Source of the DNA: Streptomyces sp. LUP30
GTDB lineage: Bacteria; Actinomycetota; Actinomycetes; Streptomycetales; Streptomycetaceae
Reading direction: 5' to 3'
Assembly: GCF_001746365.1 (NCBI RefSeq)
Contig: NZ_MJAJ01000019.1
Location: 79,202-143,201 of the forward strand
Length of the DNA stretch: 64,000 bases
Shown here: in pieces, positions 45,357-53,079 of the stretch
How the letters are laid out: each line of letters begins with the position of its first letter
Position numbering within the stretch: position 1 is the first letter of the stretch
Translations under genes and position numbers: made by a program
Notes under the pieces: generated by a model
Seen by the model: the letters and a program-made list of their open reading frames with translations, nothing else
Database searches by the model: none
What the model was told of the DNA's origin: nothing

Positions 45357-46505
45357 TCAGTCCTGGGCGAGCAGATCGGCCAGGCGGTGTGCCTGGGCCA
45401 GCAGCGTTCCGTAGGTCACCAGCGCGTCCGGATCGTCGGGCACGGCCCCCGGCAGGCCCTGGCGGAACTCGTCGAGCGTGCGCTGCAGCTTCGTGACCGC
45501 CTCGTGCAGTTCCTCCGCCGCGGCGTCGTCGTGTCCGTCCGGGAGACCCGGGGCGGCCAGGGTCCGGCCGTACAGCCGGACGGCACGCGCGGTGTCGCGC
45601 AGGAACTCGGCGTACGCCTTGGTGAGTTCCGGGGCAGGCCGGGCCGCCCTCCCGCTCTCCGCGATCTCCCGCACGGTCCGGGTCACGCCCGCCGTGTGCA
45701 GGGCGATGTAGTCGAGCACGCCCAGCACGTCGGAGTACGCCTCGTCAGCCGGGAGATGCGGTCGGGTGCGGCGCCCCCGCGGGTTGGCGCGCATGCTCTC
45801 CCGGCTCCAGCCGATCGCCGACCGGGCCTGGTCGACCAGGCGGCCCAGACGCAGGGCGCGCTCGTGCCATTCCCCCACCGGCAGACCGTCCCACTCGCCG
45901 TCGGCCAGGCCGTCGGCCACCGCGTCGAGGATCTCCCGCGCCTCACCGGCCGCGTCCTCCAGCGCGGCGCGCGCGTCGCGCAGGTACACCGGAGGCCGGA
46001 TCAGCACGTTGACCGCCACGCCGACCACCGCGCCGAAGACCGCCTCCGCGATGCGCGCGGCCGACGCGGCGACCGTCACCGGACCACTGGTCAGCACGAA
46101 GAGAGCACCGGTGGCGGCGTAGACGCCCTGGCTCCCCAGGCGCCGCCACTGTCCCAGCAGCAGCACGGCCGGCAGGACCAGGGCCATCGTGATCATCGTG
46201 CTGTTCAGCAGCAGCGCCACCCCCGTCGCCACCGCCGTCCCCACCGCGATCGCCGCGAGCTGCTGCAGCCCGTGCGCGACCGACCGGTAGACCGTCGACT
46301 CCACCAGCACGACCGCGACCCAGGGCGCCACGAAGGCCATCGGCGCCGCCAGCCACCAGCCCACGACCGCCCACGCCAGCCAGGCGGCCAGTGCCGCCTT
46401 GCTCGCCTGCACCACCAGATCCCGTTCACGGCCCGGTCCCGTGCATGCCCGGCGCGTCGCCGACACGACCGTGCCGGCGACGCGCCGGACCGACCGGGTC
46501 GCCAT
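45357..46505 (-). CDS. FUSC-family (aromatic acid exporter-like) membrane protein
   Basis: 382 residues. The N-terminal half holds five to six membrane helices (for example LAAWLAWAVVGWWLAAPMAF and MALVLPAVLLLGQW). The C-terminal half is a long helical cytoplasmic domain (RDARAALEDAAGEAREILDA, LTKAYAEFLRDTARAVRLYG). This is half the size of a full FUSC protein and so may act as a dimer. Substrate unknown; relatives export p-hydroxybenzoate. ATG 46505 has GGAG nine bases upstream; ATGs at 46511 and 46520 are alternatives. Confidence 0.8.
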   Translation of the reverse strand: MATRSVRRVAGTVVSATRRACTGPGRERDLVVQASKAALAAWLAWAVVGWWLAAPMAFVAPWVAVVLVESTVYRSVAHGLQQLAAIAVGTAVATGVALLLNSTMITMALVLPAVLLLGQWRRLGSQGVYAATGALFVLTSGPVTVAASAARIAEAVFGAVVGVAVNVLIRPPVYLRDARAALEDAAGEAREILDAVADGLADGEWDGLPVGEWHERALRLGRLVDQARSAIGWSRESMRANPRGRRTRPHLPADEAYSDVLGVLDYIALHTAGVTRTVREIAESGRAARPAPELTKAYAEFLRDTARAVRLYGRTLAAPGLPDGHDDAAAEELHEAVTKLQRTLDEFRQGLPGAVPDDPDALVTYGTLLAQAHRLADLLAQD

Positions 46506-46807
46506 TCGCATCCACTCCATGAGAAGCAAGTGCCACACGAGAGGCGCTACGCACCTGCCGACCACGACTTCGTTCCGTCCAGTGACCGTCCTCACGACGC
46601 GCGGTGACCGCCCCGGCGATCGCCCGGGCAGGGCGGGGCGACGGCGTGGGGAGCGGCAGGCGTCGGGCACTCGGGAGCGGAGCGACGGGGAGAGGGCTGC
46701 CCCCGGAAGGAGGGCCCCCGACCCGACCCGACCCGCCCCGACCCGGTACCGGTCCTGCGTCCTGCGTCCGCGTGACCAACGACCGGGCCCCGAACGGAGG
46801 GCACGCC
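46506..46807. other. Divergent gap, no gene seen
   Basis: Promoter region between the FUSC gene and the Cys-rich small ORF. It includes a gacccgaccc repeat at about 46720-46745. Confidence 0.4.
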
Positions 46808-46933
46808 ATGACCGCGGAGCAGGCGTTCCGATCCCGGGCGGGGCCGAGGCGTCGGTGCGTTCGCTGCGGGTGGTGCGACGCCGACCACGTGGTTCACGGT
46901 GCGGTCCGCCGGTTCGTTTGTCGGAGGCCCTGA
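46808..46933 (+). CDS. Small Cys-rich ORF, 41 residues
   Basis: ATG 46808 has an excellent ribosome site (GGAGG, eight bases upstream). The product has a Cys cluster CVRCGWC at about 17-23 and one more Cys near the end (FVCRRP), with His in between, on an Arg-rich background. About 80 per cent of codons end in G or C. It ends 17 bases before the Rieske gene. Could be a metal-binding micro-protein or a leader peptide. I do not recognise it, and it may be a chance ORF. Confidence 0.4.
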   Translation: MTAEQAFRSRAGPRRRCVRCGWCDADHVVHGAVRRFVCRRP

Positions 46934-46950
46934 GGGGGACTCGGCTGCCC

Positions 46951-47889
46951 ATGAGCACTACGTCTCCTCGCCCCCGCACAGGACAGAACCGGGCCCTGCG
47001 GCTGCTCGACCGCCTCGAACGGGATCCCCGGGCGGACACGGTGATAGACGCGCTCGCCGCGCGCGTCCGCGCCCTGCCGCTGGGACGCGGCCGGGACGTG
47101 CTCCACGGCACGTGGCTGGGGCATCCGGTGCACCCGCTGCTGGTGCAGGTGCCCGTCGGCAGCTGGCTGTCGGCGGCGGTGCTGGACCTGTTGCCCGGCC
47201 GCACCCGTGGCGCGGACGTCCTGGTGGGCGTCGGACTGGCGGCGGCCGCGCCCGCCGCGCTGACCGGCGCGGCCGACTGGGCGGAACTGCACCACGAGCA
47301 GCAGCGGGTCGGGCTGGTGCACGCCGTGGCCAACACGACGGCCGTCGGCCTGTACGCGGCCTCCCTCGCCTGCCGGCTCAGGGGGCGCACGGCGGCGGGG
47401 CGCACCCTGGGGTTCCTGGGGCTGACGGCGGTGGGAGTCGGCGGGATGCTCGGCGGCCATCTGGCCTACCGTCAGGCGTCCGGCGCCAACCACGCGGAGG
47501 AGGTCGCGCACCTCGTGGGCGAGGGCTGGCACCGCGTCGGCGGGGCGGCCGACTTCCCCGTGGGCCGGGCCGTACGGCGCATGGTGGACGACGTGCCGAT
47601 CGTGGTGGTGCACCAGCCGGACGGGGAGATCCACGCGCTGGCCGACCGGTGCAGCCATCTGTCCGGCCCCCTGTCCGAGGGCGCGATCGCGGACGGGTGC
47701 GTCGAATGCCCGTGGCACGGCAGCGTGTTCAGGCTCTCGGACGGCTGGAACGTCCGCGGGCCGGCCACCGCGCCGCAGCCCGCCTTCGACACCCGGATGG
47801 TGGACGGTCATCTGGAGGTCCGCCTGCGTCGGCACGATCAGGAGGACGAGGAAGGCCGCTCCTCAGGACCTGAAGGACCCGAACAATGA
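46951..47889 (+). CDS. DUF2231 membrane domain fused to Rieske [2Fe-2S] domain
   Basis: 312 residues. The N-terminal DUF2231 domain has four helices (about 65-190) and starts from GHPVHPLLVQVPVGSW. A Rieske domain follows (about 205-300) with cluster ligands in RCSHLSGPLS (Cys-x-His) and ECPWHGSVF (Cys-x2-His). The iron-sulfur domain is on the same polypeptide as the membrane part, suggesting a membrane-tethered electron carrier. GAGGGGGAC precedes the ATG. Its stop overlaps an in-frame ATG of the next ORF. Confidence 0.9.
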   Translation: MSTTSPRPRTGQNRALRLLDRLERDPRADTVIDALAARVRALPLGRGRDVLHGTWLGHPVHPLLVQVPVGSWLSAAVLDLLPGRTRGADVLVGVGLAAAAPAALTGAADWAELHHEQQRVGLVHAVANTTAVGLYAASLACRLRGRTAAGRTLGFLGLTAVGVGGMLGGHLAYRQASGANHAEEVAHLVGEGWHRVGGAADFPVGRAVRRMVDDVPIVVVHQPDGEIHALADRCSHLSGPLSEGAIADGCVECPWHGSVFRLSDGWNVRGPATAPQPAFDTRMVDGHLEVRLRRHDQEDEEGRSSGPEGPEQ

Positions 47890-47996
47890 CCGGGGGAAGG
47901 GCCTGGACGGCCAGGGTGAGCAGACGGGAGGGCGAGGGGGGCCCGTGCGAGGGCGGACCCGACGCCGGGCGGGCGGGACGGGAGCGGAGACGGCTC

Positions 47997-48587
47997 ATGG
48001 GCACAGTGACTGACAACGGCCTGGCTCGGGGCCTGCACGGATTTCTGCGCCGCACGAAGCGGGACTACTCGGCGGGGCACGAGCGGCCGCTCGAGGGTTA
48101 CCTCGCGGCCGTGGTCGGATTCGGGGTGTACACCTCGGCCTGGGCGACGGCGGTACGGGTACTGGGGCGGCCGGTGCCCGAGCGCCCCGCGCCCTGGGAC
48201 GTGGCGCTGACGTCGGTGGCCGCCTTCCGGCTCAGCCGACTGCTGACCAAGGCGTCGGTGACGAGTCCGCTGCGTGCTCCCTTCACCCGCTACGTCGGCC
48301 CGCAGGGTCCGGCCGAACTGCAGGAGGAGGCCCGGGCCGACGACGGCAAGGACGCCGTTGGTGAGCTGCTGACCTGCCCGTTCTGCCTGAGCGTGTGGGT
48401 GGTCTCGACCCTGACCGCCGGCCAGCTCATCTGGCCGCGCGCCACGCGCACCGCCATGGGCGCGCTCGCCGCCCTGGCCGGAGCGGACGCCCTGCAGCTG
48501 TCGTACGCGGCGCTGGTCGCCAGGACCGAGGCCGACTCCGAAGCCGACTCCGAGGCCGACTCCGGGGAGCGCTCCGAGGGCGACTGA
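47997..48587 (+). CDS. DUF1360 membrane protein
   Basis: 196 residues from ATG 47997 (GGAG upstream). DUF1360 features are YLAAVVGFGVYTSAWATAV, SVAAFRLSRLLTKASVTSPL, and ELLTCPFCLSVWVVSTLTAG with its CPFC pair. Three to four membrane helices. The C-terminus has an EADSEADSEADS repeat from a gaggccgactcc run. Translation could instead begin at ATG 47886, which overlaps the Rieske stop, adding 37 Arg/Gly-rich residues. Function unknown. Confidence 0.8.
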   Translation: MGTVTDNGLARGLHGFLRRTKRDYSAGHERPLEGYLAAVVGFGVYTSAWATAVRVLGRPVPERPAPWDVALTSVAAFRLSRLLTKASVTSPLRAPFTRYVGPQGPAELQEEARADDGKDAVGELLTCPFCLSVWVVSTLTAGQLIWPRATRTAMGALAALAGADALQLSYAALVARTEADSEADSEADSGERSEGD

Positions 48588-48620
48588 CCCCGTCCTCACC
48601 CGTGAGACCCCCGACCCCGA

Positions 48621-48671
48621 CCCCGGCCCCCGGTACGTGCCGCACGTGACGGCGCGGACCGGGGGCCGGGG
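48621..48671. terminator. Hairpin between DUF1360 and DUF4396 genes
   Basis: Perfect 14-base arms at 48621-48634 and 48658-48671 between convergent genes, with a 23-base loop that itself can pair (tgccgcacg...). Confidence 0.7.
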
Positions 48672-48726
48672 TGTCGGAACGGCGTCGAGTCCGACGTACG
48701 GCGTCGCGCGCCCGGCTCGGCGACGT

Positions 48727-49311
48727 TCAGTGGTGGGCGTGGGCGACGGCGTGCCCCTTGCCCCGGCCGATCATCCACTTGTTGACCGGGGTGGTGATCA
48801 GCAGGGCGACCGCGAAGCCGCCGAGCAGCGTGGTCCAGAACAGCCCGTCGTCCAGATGGGCGTCCATCGCGCCCGGGACCAGGGCGATGATCCCGTTGTC
48901 GACCAGTTCCATCACGGCGATCGAGACGGTGTCGGCGGCCAGCGCCACCTGGACGGCCGACCTGAGGTCCAGACCGGCCCGGCGTACCGCGAACAGCGTG
49001 AAGGAGTAGCCGAACAGGAACGACAGCGCGATCGCCAGGACCATGGTGGGCACGTTGCCCCACGTGAGGGCCGTCCCGATGACCATGCCGACGATCTCGC
49101 CTACTGCGCATCCGGTGAGGCAGTGCAGGGTCGCCTTGACCGCCGTCCCCCAGGAGGCCCCGCCGTGCGGACCCGGACCCCCGCGCCCCCCGTCCCCGCT
49201 CTGCCCGTGACCGTGTCCCTGACTCTGGTCCGGGTGGCTGTGATGGACCGCGTGGACCTCGTGGGCGGTGTGGGCGTGCGCGGTTCCGGCGTCGTGAGCG
49301 CTGTCCTTCAT
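48727..49311 (-). CDS. DUF4396 membrane protein, His-rich, copper-regulated candidate
   Basis: 194 residues. The first 50 are His/Gly-rich (HAHTAHEVHAVHHSHPDQ), then four helices (about 60-80, 88-108, 125-145, 160-180). DUF4396 segments include LHCLTGCAVGEIVGMVIG and MELVDNGIIALVPGAMDA. The function is unknown. A CsoR-type operator lies 90 bases upstream, and together with the His-rich tail and a conserved Cys this suggests a role in copper handling. Confidence 0.85.
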   Translation of the reverse strand: MKDSAHDAGTAHAHTAHEVHAVHHSHPDQSQGHGHGQSGDGGRGGPGPHGGASWGTAVKATLHCLTGCAVGEIVGMVIGTALTWGNVPTMVLAIALSFLFGYSFTLFAVRRAGLDLRSAVQVALAADTVSIAVMELVDNGIIALVPGAMDAHLDDGLFWTTLLGGFAVALLITTPVNKWMIGRGKGHAVAHAHH

Positions 49312-49400
49312 GGCCTTCCCCCCTTCCTTCGGAGCGTTCCCTCGGAGTGTTCCCCTCGGAACGCGGCTCGTCGTCCCGGGGGCGTATCGCCGTCAACCAT

Positions 49401-49417
49401 ATACCCCCTAGGGGTAT
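49401..49417. promoter_or_regulatory. CsoR-type copper operator
   Basis: ATACCCC-CTA-GGGGTAT: perfect 7-base arms around a 3-base centre, matching the ATACCC...GGGTAT operator of CsoR/RicR repressors in Actinobacteria. It sits in an AT-rich patch upstream of the DUF4396 gene. Confidence 0.8.
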
Positions 49418-49452
49418 TCCCTGGAGGGTTGGCCGGGCCGAGCGGGACTCTG

Positions 49453-49491
49453 CCGACCCGACCCGATCCGATCCGATCCGACCCGACCCGG
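49453..49491. repeat. Pentanucleotide repeat gacccg/gatccg
   Basis: Roughly seven units of gaccc or gatcc in tandem, downstream of the PAP2 gene end. Confidence 0.8.
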
Positions 49492-49502
49492 CCGGGCTCG
49501 GC

Positions 49503-50186
49503 TCACGGCGCCGTCGCGTCCGTCGGCTCCCGGGTGCCGGGGGTCCATTGCTGCGGCAGCCACCGGGTCGCGGCGCCGAGGCACAGGCCCAGCCAGCCGA
49601 GGGCGAACAGCCAGCCGCCGACGACGTCGGTGAACCAGTGCACTCCGAGATAGGTGCGGCTCAGCCCGACGAGCACGCCCCAGCAGCCGACGACCACGGC
49701 GAGCGCGGGCCAGCCGCGCGGGGAGCGGATGCGGACGGCGATGATCAGCAGCCCCGCGGTGAGAGCCGACGTGGTGGTGTGGCCGGACGGGAACGCCCAC
49801 CCGGACGCGTGCGTCGCCCAGTCCGCCAGGGGCGGGCGGGCCCGGGCGACGAGCGTCATCACCGTGTAGCGCAGCGCCTGGCCCGCCCCCAGGCACGCCA
49901 GGCAGAGGGCGACGGCCACGGCGCGCTGCCGGCGGGTCCGTCCCGCGACGACCCCGGCCAGCACGGCCAGCGCGTACGGGATCACCCCCGTCCCGGTGGC
50001 GGTCACCCCGCGGGCGAACGCCACCGCCACGTCCGGCCGGTGGGCGACGGACCAGGAGACGAGACCGGCGTCCCCGAACAGCGGCGCGCCGTCGTGCCCC
50101 ACCACGACCATCGTGAGCACGCCGAATCCCGTCCATGCGCCGAGGCCGCAACTGCCGGCCAGTTCGGCGAGGTCACCGCGTTTCAC
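49503..50186 (-). CDS. PAP2-family lipid phosphatase 1
   Basis: 227 residues, about six membrane helices. The three phosphatase motifs are present: RYTVMTLVARARP, AFPSGHTTTSAL (motif 2, PSGH) and LSRTYLGVHWFTDVVGG (SRxxxxxHxxxD). Predicted to remove phosphate from a membrane lipid such as undecaprenyl diphosphate or phosphatidic acid, with the active site facing outward. The GTG start overlaps the stop of PAP2 gene 2 (GTGA), so both are translationally coupled to dedA. Confidence 0.88.
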   Translation of the reverse strand: MKRGDLAELAGSCGLGAWTGFGVLTMVVVGHDGAPLFGDAGLVSWSVAHRPDVAVAFARGVTATGTGVIPYALAVLAGVVAGRTRRQRAVAVALCLACLGAGQALRYTVMTLVARARPPLADWATHASGWAFPSGHTTTSALTAGLLIIAVRIRSPRGWPALAVVVGCWGVLVGLSRTYLGVHWFTDVVGGWLFALGWLGLCLGAATRWLPQQWTPGTREPTDATAP

Positions 50187-50794
50187 GAGGTCACCGTCAG
50201 CAGGGGTCGCAGCGGGGTGGCGAGGAGCCGCAGCGCCAGCGCCTCCGCCCGTCCGCGCCGCAGCGCGGACATGGTGAGCAGCGCGGTCAGCGTGCCCACC
50301 GCGAGCCCTGCCGCGACGTCATGGGGGTAGTGCGCGCCGACCCAGACCCGGGAGGCCGCCATCGCGCAGGCCGCGGCCACGGCGATCGCCCCGAGCCGGC
50401 GGGAGACGAACAGCAGGGCGACGGCCGTCGCGGCGGCGATTGCCGCATGGTTGCTGGGGAAGGACCAGTCGCCGGGGGCGGGGCACGCCTCCAGCGTGGC
50501 GACCCGCAGGCTCCGGCAGGGCCGTTCCTCGCGCACCAGCGGCTTCAGGGCCGCGTCCACGCCGTATGCGGCGGCCACGGCGAACGGCACGGCGAGCGCC
50601 GTCACCGACGCGGCGGCGCTCGTCCGCCGGGCACGCCACCAGCCGTACGCCATGAGGACCGCGAACAGAAGGAGCCCGTACGTCGACCAGGCCGACACCG
50701 CGCCGTCCAGCCACCCCGGAGCGTGCCGGGCCATGTTCACCACGTCGGTGTAGAGCGAGCCGTCGACCGACGAGCCGTCGAGGGAGAGGATCAT
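50183..50794 (-). CDS. PAP2-family lipid phosphatase 2, BcrC-like
   Basis: 203 residues with about six helices. Motifs: KPLVREERPC, WSFPSNHAAIAAATA and SRVWVGAHYPHDVAAG. The compact size, the motif 1 form and the HYPHDV end resemble BcrC/YbjG undecaprenyl-diphosphate phosphatases. The ATG overlaps the dedA stop (TGATG), and its own stop overlaps PAP2 gene 1. Transcribed divergently from blaI, behind two BlaI-type dyads. Confidence 0.88.
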   Translation of the reverse strand: MILSLDGSSVDGSLYTDVVNMARHAPGWLDGAVSAWSTYGLLLFAVLMAYGWWRARRTSAAASVTALAVPFAVAAAYGVDAALKPLVREERPCRSLRVATLEACPAPGDWSFPSNHAAIAAATAVALLFVSRRLGAIAVAAACAMAASRVWVGAHYPHDVAAGLAVGTLTALLTMSALRRGRAEALALRLLATPLRPLLTVTS

Positions 50795-51459
50795 CACGGG
50801 GCCGCCTTCGCCTTCGCGGCCCGGCGTGAGCGGTGCACCTCGGCGGCGAGCGGGATCAGCGACAGGAGCACGATGAGCGCGACGATGGGCAGCAGGTAGC
50901 GGTCGACGTCCGGGACGGAGGAGCCCAGCGCGTATCCCGCCAGGGTCAGGCCCACGCTCCACACCAGCCCGCCCGCCACCTGCCACACGGTGAACGTCCG
51001 CACCGGCACCCGCAGGGCGCCGGCCATCGGGTTCAGGACCGTGCGCACCACCGGGACGAAACGGGCCAGGAGGATCGCCTTGGCGTAGCCGTAGCGCTCC
51101 AGGAGCTCGTCCGCGTGTCTCGCCCCTTCGTGCAGCCGGCGCGAGCGGCTGCGGGCCAGCAGCGAGCCCCCCGCTCTGCGACCCAGGAGGTAGCCGCACT
51201 GCGCGCCCGCCAGGGCCCCCGCCGCCGCGGCGACCAGGAGCGGGGCGAGCGACAGCTTCAGGCCGCGGTCGTCGGCGCCCGTGCACAGCAGGCCGGCCGT
51301 GAACAGCAGCGAGTCGCCCGGCAGGAAGAAGCCGATCAGCAGCCCGGTCTCGGCGAACAGCACCACGCCCACGCCCAGCACGCCGAAGGCGGACAGCAGC
51401 GACCGGGCATCCAGCACGTTGACGGCGAGCTGCGACGATAGGTGCATGGCTGTGGTCAT
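50794..51459 (-). CDS. DedA-family membrane protein
   Basis: 221 residues. The re-entrant/transport motifs are intact: FFLPGDSLLFTAGLL (about 45-60) and the Arg/Pro segment LLARFVPVVRTVLNPMAGAL (about 120-140), then helices to the C-terminus. Recent work assigns some DedA proteins to recycling of undecaprenyl phosphate across the membrane (UptA). First of a three-gene overlapping operon with the two PAP2 genes. ATG 51459 is chosen for its AAGGGG site; ATG 51477 has its ribosome site too close. Confidence 0.88.
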   Translation of the reverse strand: MTTAMHLSSQLAVNVLDARSLLSAFGVLGVGVVLFAETGLLIGFFLPGDSLLFTAGLLCTGADDRGLKLSLAPLLVAAAAGALAGAQCGYLLGRRAGGSLLARSRSRRLHEGARHADELLERYGYAKAILLARFVPVVRTVLNPMAGALRVPVRTFTVWQVAGGLVWSVGLTLAGYALGSSVPDVDRYLLPIVALIVLLSLIPLAAEVHRSRRAAKAKAAP

Positions 51460-51537
51460 CGTCGGGAGCCCCTTCATTCCTTCTTGCGGACCGTCGGACG
51501 CGGCGCGACGGCGGCACGGCGGCGTTTCGGCGACTGA

Positions 51538-51572
51538 CTACAATCATGTAGACGGTCTACTGCACTGTAGAC
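51538..51572. promoter_or_regulatory. Two BlaI-type operator dyads between dedA and blaI
   Basis: CTACA-ATCA-TGTAG (51538-51551) and GTCTAC-TGCACT-GTAGAC (51555-51572), both perfect dyads of the TACA/TGTA type bound by BlaI/MecI. They lie about 80 bases upstream of dedA and 25 bases upstream of blaI, so one repressor could control both directions. Confidence 0.75.
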
Positions 51573-51596
51573 GATGGCGGAATGAGGAACGTTCCC

Positions 51597-51974
51597 ATGA
51601 CCGATGCCGATGCGAGGGACGAGAGGCGGCCGGCCGGCGAGCTCGAAGCCGCCGTCATGGCGGCGCTGTGGGCGGCCGGAGCCCCGCTCACGCCCGGGCG
51701 GGTGCAGACCGAGCTCGGATCCGGCCTGGCCCGGACCACGGTGGCGACGATATTGACCCGTCTGCACGAGAAGGGCGTCGTCAGCCGTGAGCGGCAGGGC
51801 CGCGGCTACGCCTACCTCCCGGTGCAGGACGCGCCCGGCCTGACGGCCCGGCGCATGCACACCGAGCTCGACCGCGACACCGACCGGGAGACGGTCCTGG
51901 CCCGTTTCGTCGCCCAGCTCAGCCCCGGCGACGAGCAGTATCTGCGCCGCCTCCTCGAAGGGGACGAACAGTGA
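51597..51974 (+). CDS. blaI: BlaI/MecI/CopY-family repressor
   Basis: 125 residues. Winged HTH with the family segments ELEAAVMAALWAAGAPLTPG and TTVATILTRLHEKGVVSRER, and a helical dimer tail (ARFVAQLSPGDEQYLRRLL). In staphylococci and mycobacteria such repressors leave DNA on beta-lactam stress, after signalling through an M56 protease. The start at 51597 follows GAGGAA. Its stop overlaps the M56 start (GTGA). Confidence 0.92.
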   Translation: MTDADARDERRPAGELEAAVMAALWAAGAPLTPGRVQTELGSGLARTTVATILTRLHEKGVVSRERQGRGYAYLPVQDAPGLTARRMHTELDRDTDRETVLARFVAQLSPGDEQYLRRLLEGDEQ

Positions 51975-52900
51975 CCGCCCTGCTGCTCGTCCCGCTGCTG
52001 CTGCCCTTCCTCGCGCCGACCCTGGCCCGCCGCACCGTGGACCGCCTGGCCCCCGCCACCGCGCTGTGGGTCCTCACCGCCTCCGCCCTGGCGCTGGCGG
52101 GAGCCTGCGTCGCCGCCCTCGGGGCCCTGATCCTGGCCGGGCTGCTCACGTTTCCCGCGTTCGCCGCCCTCGGCGAGCTCGTCCACCCCCTGCGCACCCC
52201 CTCGGACTACGTCGTCCTCCCCGCGGTCATGGCGGCCACCGGGGTGCTCACGCTCAGCGCGTGGAGTCTCGTGCGCTCGGCCCTGCGGCAGACGCGCGCC
52301 TTCCGCACCGCCCGCACCCAGGCCGGCCGCCGCCCCGCCGCGGGCGACCTGTGCGTCATCGACTCGCCCCACCCGGACGCGTACGCCCTTCCGGGACGGC
52401 CCCACCGCATCGTCGTCACCACGGGCATGCTGCGCAGTCTCCGCCCCGCCGAACGCGAGGCCCTGTTCGCGCACGAACGCGCCCACAACCGGGCCGGTCA
52501 CCACTACTTCCTGGCCGCGGCCGAGCTCGCCGCGCACGGCCACCCCGCGCTGCGCGCCACCCGCGACGCCATCCGGCTCGCCGCCGAGCGGGCCGCCGAC
52601 GAGGCCGCCGCGGACGTCGTCGGCGACCGGCGCCTGATCGCCACGGCCATCGCCCGTGCCGCCCTCGCCGGCCAGGCCTCGCCGACCACCCGCCCGGACT
52701 TCGCGCCCGCGGCGACGACCGGCCCCGTGCCCCGGCGCGTCGCCGCCCTCCTCGAACCCTCCCGGGGCCGCTCGCGCGCCGTGCGCCGTACCGCGTCGCT
52801 CCTGGTCGCCTGCACGATCCTGTCCGTCGCCGCCGGAACGGCCGGCGTGGTCGACTTCCACCACCGGGTCGAGATCGCCCAGGGCGAGGAGGGTCCGTGA
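51971..52900 (+). CDS. M56-family membrane metalloprotease (BlaR1/MecR1-like, no sensor domain)
   Basis: 309 residues. Membrane helices lie at about 3-18, 30-60 and 75-105; the zinc motif HERAH (FAHERAHNRAGHHYFL) is near 163-167, and a last helix near 275-295. It lacks the penicillin-binding sensor domain of BlaR1, as is usual in Actinobacteria. The partner blaI overlaps it. Expected to activate under wall stress and inactivate BlaI, but what it senses is unknown. Confidence 0.9.
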   Translation: MTALLLVPLLLPFLAPTLARRTVDRLAPATALWVLTASALALAGACVAALGALILAGLLTFPAFAALGELVHPLRTPSDYVVLPAVMAATGVLTLSAWSLVRSALRQTRAFRTARTQAGRRPAAGDLCVIDSPHPDAYALPGRPHRIVVTTGMLRSLRPAEREALFAHERAHNRAGHHYFLAAAELAAHGHPALRATRDAIRLAAERAADEAAADVVGDRRLIATAIARAALAGQASPTTRPDFAPAATTGPVPRRVAALLEPSRGRSRAVRRTASLLVACTILSVAAGTAGVVDFHHRVEIAQGEEGP

Positions 52901-52949
52901 CCGGACCGGCGCGCGGGCGGCTCCGCCGATCGGGTGCGCGGCAGGCGTA

Positions 52950-52967
52950 GTAGTACCGGGGTACTAC
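52950..52967. promoter_or_regulatory. GTAGTACC-GG-GGTACTAC dyad upstream of ABC operon
   Basis: Perfect 8-base arms around a GG centre, 113 bases before the ABC ATPase gene. A plausible binding site for the LuxR-type response regulator encoded at the end of the same operon, or for another regulator. Confidence 0.55.
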
Positions 52968-53079
52968 GCGCCGTGCCCGTTTCAGCCTCGCGGTACCACC
53001 GGATCGCGGGGAAGGGCTCTTAGCGTTGCGGGTGAGGCGTCGCAGGTCCGGACGCCGGACCCGGACAGGGAGAACGCGA

